Shown here piece after piece: positions 53,851 through 61,847 of a DNA stretch of 64,000 nucleotides (position 1 is its first letter; the number at the start of each line of letters is the position of its first letter). Source of the stretch: Fimbriimonas sp. (GTDB lineage Bacteria; Armatimonadota; Fimbriimonadia; Fimbriimonadales; Fimbriimonadaceae). The notes beneath the pieces were generated by a model that was not told the origin of the DNA, did no database searches, and saw nothing but the letters and a program-made list of their open reading frames with translations. A program made the position numbers and the translations under genes. Where the stretch lies: NCBI GenBank assembly GCA_031292555.1, contig JARLGV010000095.1:1-64000 (forward strand), read 5' to 3'.

Positions 53851-55377
53851 ATGAAAGCACGATGGCTTACATTGTTTGCATGCGTCCCAGTGATCGTCGG
53901 AACTGTGTTGCTGCAGAGCTGCGGCGGCGTTGGCGGACCTGCCAGTCCGTCCACTTCGTCTGGCTCGAGTGCCCCAACGCAGGCATTCCTGGCGCTCTTG
54001 ACGCCTGAACAAAAGGCCTCAAAGACGATCGGGCCAGTGGCGTGCGCCGCGGCGAACTGCCACGGAGGCCCAACGACCTCGAAACACGTGGCGGGTCACC
54101 TGACCTCGCTGACGGCATCGGGAGACACCGGCCAGTACGACACCTGGAAGAACACCGTCCACGCGTCGAAAGGCGTGACATGCGAAAGCTGCCACGGCCC
54201 CGGCGGAGCGCACCAAGCGATGCCTACGAACACCGACGGTACGCCGCACGCCATATTGACGTTCCCGCTGATCGCATCGGCGACGGTTTGTGGCCAGTGC
54301 CACGGTCCGCTGCATGATGACTGGGCTGGGTCCAAGCACGCGCAAGTGATCTCGACCCCTGTCACAGAGGCAGCAAGCGCTGAACAAAGTTCACAGTGCT
54401 TTGTTTGCCATGGCGGATTGGTTCGAGCTCAGTACCTCGAAAACGGAATCCCACCTGAGCAGATGACCTTAGCGCAGATAACGACGGTAGGACTAAACAC
54501 TTGGGTTCCTGGCACGACATCCAACCCGGCCGGTAGTCCTGGTCCGATTCCGAACACCGCAACGTGCTCGACGTGCCATAACCCGCACGCCAAGATGGGC
54601 AACGTGAGCAGCGCGACTGGCAAAGACGTCCAGATCTACCACTCGGAAGCTCTGACCGACAGCAGCGGAATCGTCGCGGGCACCACTGTTCAGCAGTATT
54701 CGAGGATAAACCAAGTCTGCGCTCAGTGCCACAATGGACGCGCCACTGACGGATCTGATGCTGCCCTTCTGAAGAGCACCTCTCGATCCTCGGCTCACCA
54801 TAGCAATCAGTTCAACTCGCTACTCGGAGTTGGCGGAAACGAGACGCCGGGCGGACCTCCGCAGCGATCGGGTACCCACGCGTTGGCTCCCGGCCAATGC
54901 GCCAATTGTCACATGCCGGCTTCTCGACACACGTACACGGTCAGCTACGAAGGTTGCGCACCGTGCCATACGGTTACTGACGCGGCCGCTCGTGCTTCGG
55001 CTCTTCAAACGGAGATCGTCGACGACCTAACCGCGCTGAACACCGAGATGTCCAACTGGGCAACCACGACCTTCGGCGCCGCCGACGGATGGGACTTCTC
55101 GTCCAACCAGAGCCCGAATCTGAACAATCAGGCGAAGATCCCGCTCGCCATTCTACGAGCGCGACACAACTACTACTATGAGGTTATCTCGGGCGACTAC
55201 GGCGTGCATAACCCCGCGTACACTCGCTACCTCATGCAGTGGGCTGAGACCAACCTGCAGACCCTTGGCCTGCCCAAGGCGAACATGGACGAAATCAAGA
55301 AAATGCCCATGTCAACGAAACTCAGTATGCTGAAGGCTGCCCGCCAAAGAACGGCAAAAGCCAACAGCCCCTACTAG
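53851..55377 (+). CDS. Octaheme cytochrome c, probable cell-surface lipoprotein
   Basis: 508 residues; GGAGG four bases before ATG. The signal ends 'VLLQSCGG', a lipobox-like site at about Cys24. Eight heme motifs: one CX4CH ('CAAANCH') then CESCH, CGQCH, CFVCH, CSTCH, CAQCH, CANCH and CAPCH. The C-terminal ~120 residues are heme-free and helical ('LQTEIVDDLTALNTEMSNW', 'IPLAILRARHNYYYEVISGDYGVHNPAYT'). Following decaheme and barrel genes, it fits the terminal, surface-exposed cytochrome of a conduit (functional counterpart of MtrC), though it is not a clear MtrC homologue. A long palindrome follows. Confidence 0.85.
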   Translation: MKARWLTLFACVPVIVGTVLLQSCGGVGGPASPSTSSGSSAPTQAFLALLTPEQKASKTIGPVACAAANCHGGPTTSKHVAGHLTSLTASGDTGQYDTWKNTVHASKGVTCESCHGPGGAHQAMPTNTDGTPHAILTFPLIASATVCGQCHGPLHDDWAGSKHAQVISTPVTEAASAEQSSQCFVCHGGLVRAQYLENGIPPEQMTLAQITTVGLNTWVPGTTSNPAGSPGPIPNTATCSTCHNPHAKMGNVSSATGKDVQIYHSEALTDSSGIVAGTTVQQYSRINQVCAQCHNGRATDGSDAALLKSTSRSSAHHSNQFNSLLGVGGNETPGGPPQRSGTHALAPGQCANCHMPASRHTYTVSYEGCAPCHTVTDAAARASALQTEIVDDLTALNTEMSNWATTTFGAADGWDFSSNQSPNLNNQAKIPLAILRARHNYYYEVISGDYGVHNPAYTRYLMQWAETNLQTLGLPKANMDEIKKMPMSTKLSMLKAARQRTAKANSPY

Positions 55378-55395
55378 CAGCTAGTGTGGTTATAA

Positions 55396-55425
55396 AACAG
55401 GACTTGCCCTAGGGCAAGTCCTGTT
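55396..55425 (+). terminator. 30-nt perfect palindrome between octaheme and ccmF genes
   Basis: AACAGGACTTGCCCT (55396-55410) and AGGGCAAGTCCTGTT (55411-55425) with no spacer (a hairpin with about 4 nt as loop), 19 nt after the stop. It probably attenuates read-through into ccmF, or ends the cytochrome operon. Confidence 0.65.
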
Positions 55426-55451
55426 CCACACTCAGGGCAAGGAATTCCATC

Positions 55452-57854
55452 ATGGATGAGGCTATGACACCTCCCGTCCCGCCCGACTGGTCTCTCACAA
55501 CTGGGGATTTAGGTCGTTACGCAGTTTTACTGGCTGCGCTTCTCTTTACCTTCGCAACCGTCGGTTGGCTTCTCGCCCCCCGGATGCCGAAGCTGAGCAA
55601 GGTTGCATCGATCGCGATCACGATCGGCGTACTGAGCCTCTTTACCGCGTTTGTCAGTCTTGGCGCTTTATTCGTAGGGAATCGATTCGAATACGGCTAC
55701 GTCTACCAGCACGGCGATAACACCAACGCTTTGGCGTACAGAATAGCCGGGATCTGGTCCGGACAGCAGGGAAGCTTCCTGCTATGGGCATGTGCCTCTG
55801 GCCTGTTCCTAATCCTAACGGCTCGAGGTACCGGAGCTTTTCGAAGGTGGTATTCGGTCGCCTACGGGACGTTCATGGCTGCCCTAGCCGGCATCCTGGC
55901 ATTCGAATCGCCATTCGATTTGGCCCGGGTGGACGGTCAGGTCGTCGTGCCGGCAAATGGAGCCGGTTTAGCCCCATCGCTTCAGAACTATTGGGTCACG
56001 ATTCACCCGCCGACCATCTTCCTCGGCTTTGGAGCACTAACGGTTCTCTTTGCCTATGGCTTCGCCGCGCTAGTGGAGGGAGACTTCACAAACTGGCTGA
56101 AGCAGGTTCGACCGTGGGCTCTCGTTGCCACATCTCTGCTCGGTCTGGGACTCTGCATGGGAGGCTTCTGGGCCTACGAAACACTCGGATGGGGTGGCTT
56201 CTGGATGTGGGATCCAGTTGAGAACGTTAGCTTCGTTCCGTGGTGCATATCCATCGCTTTTATCCATGGAATTGTCATACAGACAGCTCGTGGCACCAAG
56301 AAATTCGGAAACCTCTTTCTGTCGGGAATGCCATTCCTTTCCTTCCTCTATGGCACGTTCCTGACCCGATCAGGATTCCTTGCCGATGCGAGCGTACACA
56401 GCTTCGCCGAAATGAACCGGTCGGCTCTCAAACTCCTGATCGGCCTAATGGTGATCGCCTTTGGTTCATTCGCGGGTCTGATGATCTGGCGATCGGTGAC
56501 TGAGCGTCGCAAGGCTGCCACCGTTGCCGAGAATTCGGCCGAAGCGTCCGCCTTTGGTCGCGAATCGCTCATTAACATTGGAATTGCCACTGTGTCGGCT
56601 ATCGGCGTCGCGACGCTTATTGGAATGAGCATTCCCTTCGTACAAGCTCTTCGGCATCAGCCGTCGAAGGTGGTGGAAGAGGGCCTCTATCATCAGGTTC
56701 TGACCTGGTTCTTCATCCCGACCTTGATACTCATGGCGATTGCTCCGTTTGCATCGTGGCGAAAGGCCACTGCGAAGGACGCGATCAACCGGTTCTATTC
56801 GATCCTCTGCGTTTCGGTCGGGGTTACCGGCTTGTTCATGATCAGCCTGGTCTATACGCCGTTTGGCAAAGTTGTCGATCATTCGCCGGTGGTGACGCTG
56901 GTCGGCAAACACAATCTGCCCGGAATGGCCTGGATGCTGTTCTTGGTGGGTACGTGCAGCTTTGCTATCATCGGCAACGTTTGGCGGATCGCTGAACTCC
57001 GAAAGGCGAGCAGATTGGGCTGGTCTCCTTTCCTTGCCCATATCGGCCTGGTCATGTTGATGGTCGGTCTGATCGTATCGCGAGGATTCGAGCAGAAGGA
57101 CCAGATCATGGTCATGAAGGACCACCCCGGAAAGGCGCTTGGATACGTTTTCAAGTACCGAAAAATGACGTCGACGGACCACGATCACAACAACCACGTG
57201 TTGTTCGACGTCTACGACGCGGACGATCCAAAGCAACTCCTCTTTACCGCTGCTCCGGGTATGTACAAAGTGCCCGCCGATGATGGCAACGAGAACACGA
57301 TGGTATGGCCGGCGATCGTCCACCGTCCCCTATACGACGTGTACGTGTCACTTAGGCCGCCTCAGGGCGAGGTTAGTGACCCTATGCCCATCAAGGAAGG
57401 CGAGACCAAGGTCTTCGGTGGTCTCGTCATCAAATACGACAAGATGTCCATGAATGGGCAGCCCGGTCAACCCGGGACGGCATTTGTAGCCAATCTCGCC
57501 ATTAGTGCCGGCAACAAGACACGGATGGTTCAGCCATCCATCTCGCTGGGCTCCGACGGTGGCCCGACTCACCAGAGTGTTGCCCTTGACGACAACCTTA
57601 AAGTCTCGGTGGCATCCATAAATGCTGCCGACCGCTCCATCAACCTCCAATTTGAACTGAATGACCCCATGTACCCCATCGACGTGTATCACAAGCCGAT
57701 GGTCATGCTTGTATGGCTGGGTACCGGGTTAATGACCGTAGCTGGACTCTTAGTAGCTGTATACCGGCGTGTTCCTTATGTGTCGAAGGCCGCCGAGAAG
57801 GTAACGGCGCCTGCAGCCAAGAAAGGCCAGCGACTCGCAAAGCAGAATGTATAG
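55452..57854 (+). CDS. ccmF: Cytochrome c heme lyase subunit CcmF
   Basis: 800-residue multi-pass membrane protein of the heme-handling family. It has the WWD signature 'WGGFWMWDPVENVSFVPW', the 'NYWVTIHPPTIFLGFG' His segment and 'LSGMPFLSFLYGTFLTRSGFL'. About 12-14 TM helices are followed by an extracytoplasmic C-terminal domain (~550-740) with a His-rich 'DHDHNN' patch, then a last TM ('MLVWLGTGLMTVAGLLVAVYRRV'). CcmF is usually ~650 aa, so the C-terminal part is long. It attaches heme to CXXCH motifs, matching the dense hemes nearby. Other Ccm genes are not in the window. AAGGA precedes ATG. Confidence 0.94.
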   Translation: MDEAMTPPVPPDWSLTTGDLGRYAVLLAALLFTFATVGWLLAPRMPKLSKVASIAITIGVLSLFTAFVSLGALFVGNRFEYGYVYQHGDNTNALAYRIAGIWSGQQGSFLLWACASGLFLILTARGTGAFRRWYSVAYGTFMAALAGILAFESPFDLARVDGQVVVPANGAGLAPSLQNYWVTIHPPTIFLGFGALTVLFAYGFAALVEGDFTNWLKQVRPWALVATSLLGLGLCMGGFWAYETLGWGGFWMWDPVENVSFVPWCISIAFIHGIVIQTARGTKKFGNLFLSGMPFLSFLYGTFLTRSGFLADASVHSFAEMNRSALKLLIGLMVIAFGSFAGLMIWRSVTERRKAATVAENSAEASAFGRESLINIGIATVSAIGVATLIGMSIPFVQALRHQPSKVVEEGLYHQVLTWFFIPTLILMAIAPFASWRKATAKDAINRFYSILCVSVGVTGLFMISLVYTPFGKVVDHSPVVTLVGKHNLPGMAWMLFLVGTCSFAIIGNVWRIAELRKASRLGWSPFLAHIGLVMLMVGLIVSRGFEQKDQIMVMKDHPGKALGYVFKYRKMTSTDHDHNNHVLFDVYDADDPKQLLFTAAPGMYKVPADDGNENTMVWPAIVHRPLYDVYVSLRPPQGEVSDPMPIKEGETKVFGGLVIKYDKMSMNGQPGQPGTAFVANLAISAGNKTRMVQPSISLGSDGGPTHQSVALDDNLKVSVASINAADRSINLQFELNDPMYPIDVYHKPMVMLVWLGTGLMTVAGLLVAVYRRVPYVSKAAEKVTAPAAKKGQRLAKQNV

Positions 57855-57863
57855 GAAATCAAA

Positions 57864-58193
57864 ATGAAACGAACAATCTCGATTCTCGCTCTCGTAGCAC
57901 TCGGGGCATGCGCCTTGCCCACAACCGCCAGCTGGAAGGTTTTCCAGGCCAAGTACAAAATCGAAAAGGAATCCAAGATCGGTACTGCTACCTGCCTGAA
58001 CTGCCATCTTAGCAAGAAGGGCGGCAAACTGAATCCGTATGGCCTCGACCTCAAGGCTGCCTTGAAGGCTGAGAGCACGAAGAAGCTCACTCCCGAAATT
58101 CTTGCCAAGGTCGAAGGACTCGACTCCACCAAATCCGGAAAGACGAATATCGCCAAGATCAAGGCCGATATCGTCGTCGGCGAGAAGGACTAG
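57864..58193 (+). CDS. Small exported monoheme cytochrome c
   Basis: 109 residues, 9 bp after ccmF. Signal peptide 'MKRTISILALVALGACALPTTA' (cleavage near residue 22-24). One heme motif 'CLNCH' within 'TATCLNCHLSKKGGKLNPYGLDLKAALKA'. The C-terminal end 'VEGLDSTKSGKTNIAKIKADIVVGEKD' resembles a degenerate EF-hand/type-3 repeat. It is homologous to the N-terminal part of the next gene. Likely a soluble or surface electron shuttle for this locus. Confidence 0.85.
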   Translation: MKRTISILALVALGACALPTTASWKVFQAKYKIEKESKIGTATCLNCHLSKKGGKLNPYGLDLKAALKAESTKKLTPEILAKVEGLDSTKSGKTNIAKIKADIVVGEKD

Positions 58194-58274
58194 GCCGGAA
58201 TTGTCGCCGCAGCTGACGATGGCAAACCGTCGTCGGTCGTTGAGCGACGACAGAGCGTCGAAAACCGACAACTA

Positions 58275-58308
58275 TGGGCTAACCGAACAGAGTAGATCGG
58301 TTAGCCCA
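58275..58308 (+). terminator. Stem-loop between the two monoheme genes
   Basis: Perfect 12-bp arms TGGGCTAACCGA (58275-58286) and TCGGTTAGCCCA (58297-58308), 10-nt loop, 82 nt after the first monoheme stop and 162 nt before the next start. No T-tract; may be a terminator or leader element. Nothing else is evident in 58194-58469. Confidence 0.55.
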
Positions 58309-58469
58309 GATTCTGCATGCCGAAGGGATTTGCGAAATGGCTTTTTCGTTTCATGACGACAGAATGGCCAATTTAGGTTGTCCATGAACACGGTTTTTGG
58401 TCATGGGAAATAACGACTTACCCTGACGCGCAAAACTGGTTAATACTCATTCCCGGAGTGAACTATAAG

Positions 58470-59264
58470 ATGAAGTTCCGTTATCTGATCGTGTTTGTCT
58501 TGATGAGTATCGCTGGATCCGTATTTGCGAAGAGCGAGTTCCTCGACCTCTTCATGACGACGTACAAGATCAACGACAGCTCGGTCTTGGGACAGAAGGC
58601 GTGCCTTATCTGCCACCAGACGGAGGACGACTATACGAAGATGACGCCATATGGGCGCGATCTTAAGAAGGGACTTGCAGATGCGGGAACCGACACTCTC
58701 AATGTAGACATCCTGAAGACTGTCAGCAAACTCGACTCGAACGGCACCGGCAAGACTAATTTGGAGAAGATCGAGGCGGGCATCTCGCCGGGCGAGCCGG
58801 CCCCGGCTGGCGCAAACAATCCACCAACTCCTCCCGCTCCGCCAAAGCCAAAGTCGATCATTCCCAAGAACGGATTCCATCCGGCGGTAGTTCACTTTCC
58901 GATCGCGCTTTTTATCGGTGGACTCTTCCTCGATGCGTTAGGACTCATTCGCAAGAACCGTCACCTCCTTTTGGCCGGTTGGTACAACATTTTGATGGCA
59001 ACCGTCACATCGTTCGGAGGGATGGCTACTGGTCTCTTGGCCATGTACGTTCAGAAGGTGCCGTTCCGGGGACTGATCCTCACCCACCTCTTTCTCGCCG
59101 TAATCTCAGTTTTAATGATGGTGATGATGGTCGGACTTCGAGTCGACCGTCACGAGAAGATGCACCTGCCTACTCGCATTGCCTACTACATCCTGGCAAC
59201 GCTCTGCTTTGTTCTGATCTCCTATGCTGGTCACCTGGGAGGGGCGTTCGTCTACGGCGAATAA
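58470..59264 (+). CDS. Monoheme cytochrome fused to DUF2231 membrane domain
   Basis: 264 residues from ATG 58470 (GGAG upstream; an in-frame GTG at 58458 overlaps that site). Signal peptide 'MKFRYLIVFVLMSIAGSVFA'. Residues ~25-110 are a monoheme module: 'ACLICHQTEDDYTKMTPYGRDLKKGL', ending 'LDSNGTGKTNLEKIEAG'. A Pro-rich linker follows, then a DUF2231-type four-TM domain beginning 'FHPAVVHFPIALFIGGLFLDALGLI'. The His in 'HPAVVHFP' could ligate a cofactor. This fusion puts a c-heme directly on a membrane domain and may be a second entry point for electrons. Confidence 0.85.
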   Translation: MKFRYLIVFVLMSIAGSVFAKSEFLDLFMTTYKINDSSVLGQKACLICHQTEDDYTKMTPYGRDLKKGLADAGTDTLNVDILKTVSKLDSNGTGKTNLEKIEAGISPGEPAPAGANNPPTPPAPPKPKSIIPKNGFHPAVVHFPIALFIGGLFLDALGLIRKNRHLLLAGWYNILMATVTSFGGMATGLLAMYVQKVPFRGLILTHLFLAVISVLMMVMMVGLRVDRHEKMHLPTRIAYYILATLCFVLISYAGHLGGAFVYGE

Positions 59265-59322
59265 CCTCCACCCTCGCCGGGAATGCCTTCCTCGTTGAGA
59301 GGAGGGCAGGAAAATACGAAAC

Positions 59323-60408
59323 ATGACACACGCTACACGTATCGATTTCGCTCAACGTCCCATGCTCGTGTATTGGGAAACGACTCAAGCCTGTCCCCTC
59401 GCCTGCAAGCACTGCCGGGCGTCGGCAATGCCGCACGCTCATCCCGATCAACTCAGCTTCGATGAGGGCCTCCGTCTCCTGGACGGCATCGCCTCCTTCG
59501 GCGATCCGCTTCCTCATCTGGTACTCACCGGCGGAGATCCGTTGCATAGGGACCGACTGTTCGACCTGATCGCAGAAGCGCGAGCGCGCGGCATCAGAGT
59601 TTCGATTACTCCTGCAGCGAGTCCGTTCCTGACCAAGCAGGTGTTCGAAGAACTGAAAGCGGCCGGCGTCGAGAGCCTTGCGCTCAGCTTGGACGGATCG
59701 AACGCGACCCGGCACGACGATATTCGCCAGGTACCCGGATGCTTCGACATCACCATTCAAGCGGCGAAATGGGCCGGTGAAGTTGGGTTGCCGCTCCAGG
59801 TGAATACGTTGGTTTCGGAAGAGACGGTGGACGATTTGGATAACGTCTACCAACTATTGCACGGCTTCCCGGTGATGCGTTGGAGCCTCTTCTTCCTGAT
59901 TGCGGTGGGCCGTGGCAAGCAACTCAATGAAGTCGATCCGATCGGTGGAGAAAAGATCATGCACTGGGTGCAGCGATTGGTCCCCGTTTCGCCATTCCAG
60001 ATCAAGACGACAGAAGCGCCATCCTACCGGCGGGTTGCCTCTGAAGCGATGAAAGAGCAGGGCATGACCGCCGACCAAATCCGATCCACCAGCGTCCATG
60101 CCGGCTATGGGATTCGGGATGGCAACGGCATCGTGTTCATTTCGCATACTGGCAAGGTCTATCCTTCAGGCTTTCTTCCGCTGGAAGCGGGAGACGTGCG
60201 ATTTACGCCGCTTCAGGAAATCTATCAAAGTTCCGAAGTGTTCCGGACTGTTCGCGACGTCGACGGGTTCGACGGAAAGTGCGGGCACTGCGAATATCGA
60301 CGGATCTGCGGAGGATCGCGAGCTAGGGCGTTTGCTCACACCGGAAACCCTGCCGGCAGCGATCCGCTTTGCGATTACGAGCCGGTCGCTCATATGGCGA
60401 TCGCCTGA
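59323..60408 (+). CDS. Radical SAM/SPASM protein (heme-biosynthesis type)
   Basis: 361 residues. Radical SAM cluster motif CX3CX2C in 'TTQACPLACKHCRASAM', and a C-terminal SPASM-like auxiliary cluster 'GKCGHCEYRRICGGSRARAFAHTGNPAGSDPLC'. The overall pattern, 'IDFAQRPMLVYWETTQACPLACKHCRA', is that of the TIGR04053/AhbC-like subgroup involved in alternative heme (siroheme-dependent) or heme d1 pathways. It lies just before protoporphyrinogen oxidase and after cytochrome genes, suggesting a role in heme supply. Exact reaction uncertain. Confidence 0.85.
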   Translation: MTHATRIDFAQRPMLVYWETTQACPLACKHCRASAMPHAHPDQLSFDEGLRLLDGIASFGDPLPHLVLTGGDPLHRDRLFDLIAEARARGIRVSITPAASPFLTKQVFEELKAAGVESLALSLDGSNATRHDDIRQVPGCFDITIQAAKWAGEVGLPLQVNTLVSEETVDDLDNVYQLLHGFPVMRWSLFFLIAVGRGKQLNEVDPIGGEKIMHWVQRLVPVSPFQIKTTEAPSYRRVASEAMKEQGMTADQIRSTSVHAGYGIRDGNGIVFISHTGKVYPSGFLPLEAGDVRFTPLQEIYQSSEVFRTVRDVDGFDGKCGHCEYRRICGGSRARAFAHTGNPAGSDPLCDYEPVAHMAIA

Positions 60409-60470
60409 CCTCTCGCCGGTTCCGACTGGTACTATGATTTCTCTCCCTGCCCGTTTACGGGCGGGGTCGC

Positions 60471-61847
60471 ATGACCATGGCACGAATCGTCATCATTGGG
60501 GGTGGGATCTCAGGCCTCAGCGCGGCCTACGACATTCACCGCGACGGACATCACCAGGTCACCCTACTCGAAGCATCTGATCGTTGGGGTGGCAAGCTTG
60601 TGACACACCGGCAGCAAGGACTGCTGATCGAAGGCGGACCCGATTCGGTGTTCACCTCGAAGCCGTGGGCGGTGGAACTAATGGCGGAATTGGGCCTTGA
60701 GGCTGAGTTCGTCGAACCGATCGGAAGCGGCTTTTCAATCCTCTCTGGAGGGAAACTGCACTCTGTCCCACGCGCGATGGCGAGTCTCATTCCGTCCGCG
60801 AACAGCGCTTTGGAGTCGATCGGCTTCCTTTCTGCCGCAGCAAGGCGAAGGATTCGATCTGAGGGCAACGTTCCAAAGGGCACGGGCGGAGACGAGACGA
60901 TAGCCTCTTTCTTCCGCCGGCGATTCGGAAACCACTTTTCGAAGTCCTTGGCGGAACCGCTTCTGGCCGGGATACACGCAGGTGACGCCGAAGTGCTGAG
61001 CATGAAGGCCCTCTATCCATCGTATATCGGGCTGGAACAGAAGAACGGCAAGCTGACGTTCGACGCTATTCCGGGGGCTCCTGTCTCTGGGGGAGCGCAT
61101 TCGCCGCGTAGGGCAGGCTTCCTGACGCTGAAGGACGGTGTTCAGCGTCTTGTCGATGTCTTGGTGGCCCGCCTGGATGGTGCGGATCTGCGACTGAACA
61201 GCCGGATCGATTCATTGGAACGAGTTGGGGACGGGCACTTCCAGATTGGGGCATCGGCGACGATCGATGCAGATGCTGTGATCTTCTCAATCCCGTCCTA
61301 CACTGTCGCCAAGCTGCTGGCGGGGGTGGCTCCTGACGCCGCCGGTCAGCTCGCCAGCATCCGCCATGCTTCAACTGCCGTCGTGAGCCTTGCCTATCCA
61401 ATCGATGCCTTTCCGCATGGCTTTCATGGCAACGGCTTCCTGGTTCCCGCCGACGAACCGGCTTCAATCACGGGATGCACGTTCAGTTCGTCAAAATGGC
61501 CGGGTCGGGCACCGGAAGGCGTTGGGCTCCTCCGAGCGTTTATGGGACGGGATCGTGGGCTCAACGTCGACGAATACTCCGACGAACAATTGTTACAGAT
61601 GGCGATGGAGACCGTCACCAAACAGCTTGGTGTCCAAGTCGAACCAGTTGTTTGCCGGGTCGATCGCTGGACACGAGCGATGCCCCAATATGAAGTGGGT
61701 CACGTTGAGTTGATGGAACGCATCGAAGCGGCGCTAGGTGATTTCCCGATCTTTCTGGCTGGCGGATCATTCCGAGGAACCGGCATTCCAGATTGCATCA
61801 AGCAGGGCCGGCACTCTGCCCGAAAAGTACTGGACCGATTTGGCTAG
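60471..61847 (+). CDS. hemY: Protoporphyrinogen oxidase (HemY type)
   Basis: 458-residue FAD enzyme of the heme/coproporphyrin pathway, oxidising the porphyrinogen to the porphyrin. FAD-binding 'IVIIGGGISGLSAAYDIHRDGHHQVTLLEASDRWGGKLVTHR', 'IEGGPDSVFTSKPWAVELMAELGL', and the C-terminal FAD motif 'FLAGGSFRGTGIPDCIKQGRHSARKVLD'. The start at ATG 60471 has an in-frame ATG two codons on. It follows the radical SAM gene and meets a convergent GNAT gene with a 4-bp overlap. Whether the product is protoporphyrin or coproporphyrin III cannot be read from sequence. Confidence 0.93.
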   Translation: MTMARIVIIGGGISGLSAAYDIHRDGHHQVTLLEASDRWGGKLVTHRQQGLLIEGGPDSVFTSKPWAVELMAELGLEAEFVEPIGSGFSILSGGKLHSVPRAMASLIPSANSALESIGFLSAAARRRIRSEGNVPKGTGGDETIASFFRRRFGNHFSKSLAEPLLAGIHAGDAEVLSMKALYPSYIGLEQKNGKLTFDAIPGAPVSGGAHSPRRAGFLTLKDGVQRLVDVLVARLDGADLRLNSRIDSLERVGDGHFQIGASATIDADAVIFSIPSYTVAKLLAGVAPDAAGQLASIRHASTAVVSLAYPIDAFPHGFHGNGFLVPADEPASITGCTFSSSKWPGRAPEGVGLLRAFMGRDRGLNVDEYSDEQLLQMAMETVTKQLGVQVEPVVCRVDRWTRAMPQYEVGHVELMERIEAALGDFPIFLAGGSFRGTGIPDCIKQGRHSARKVLDRFG

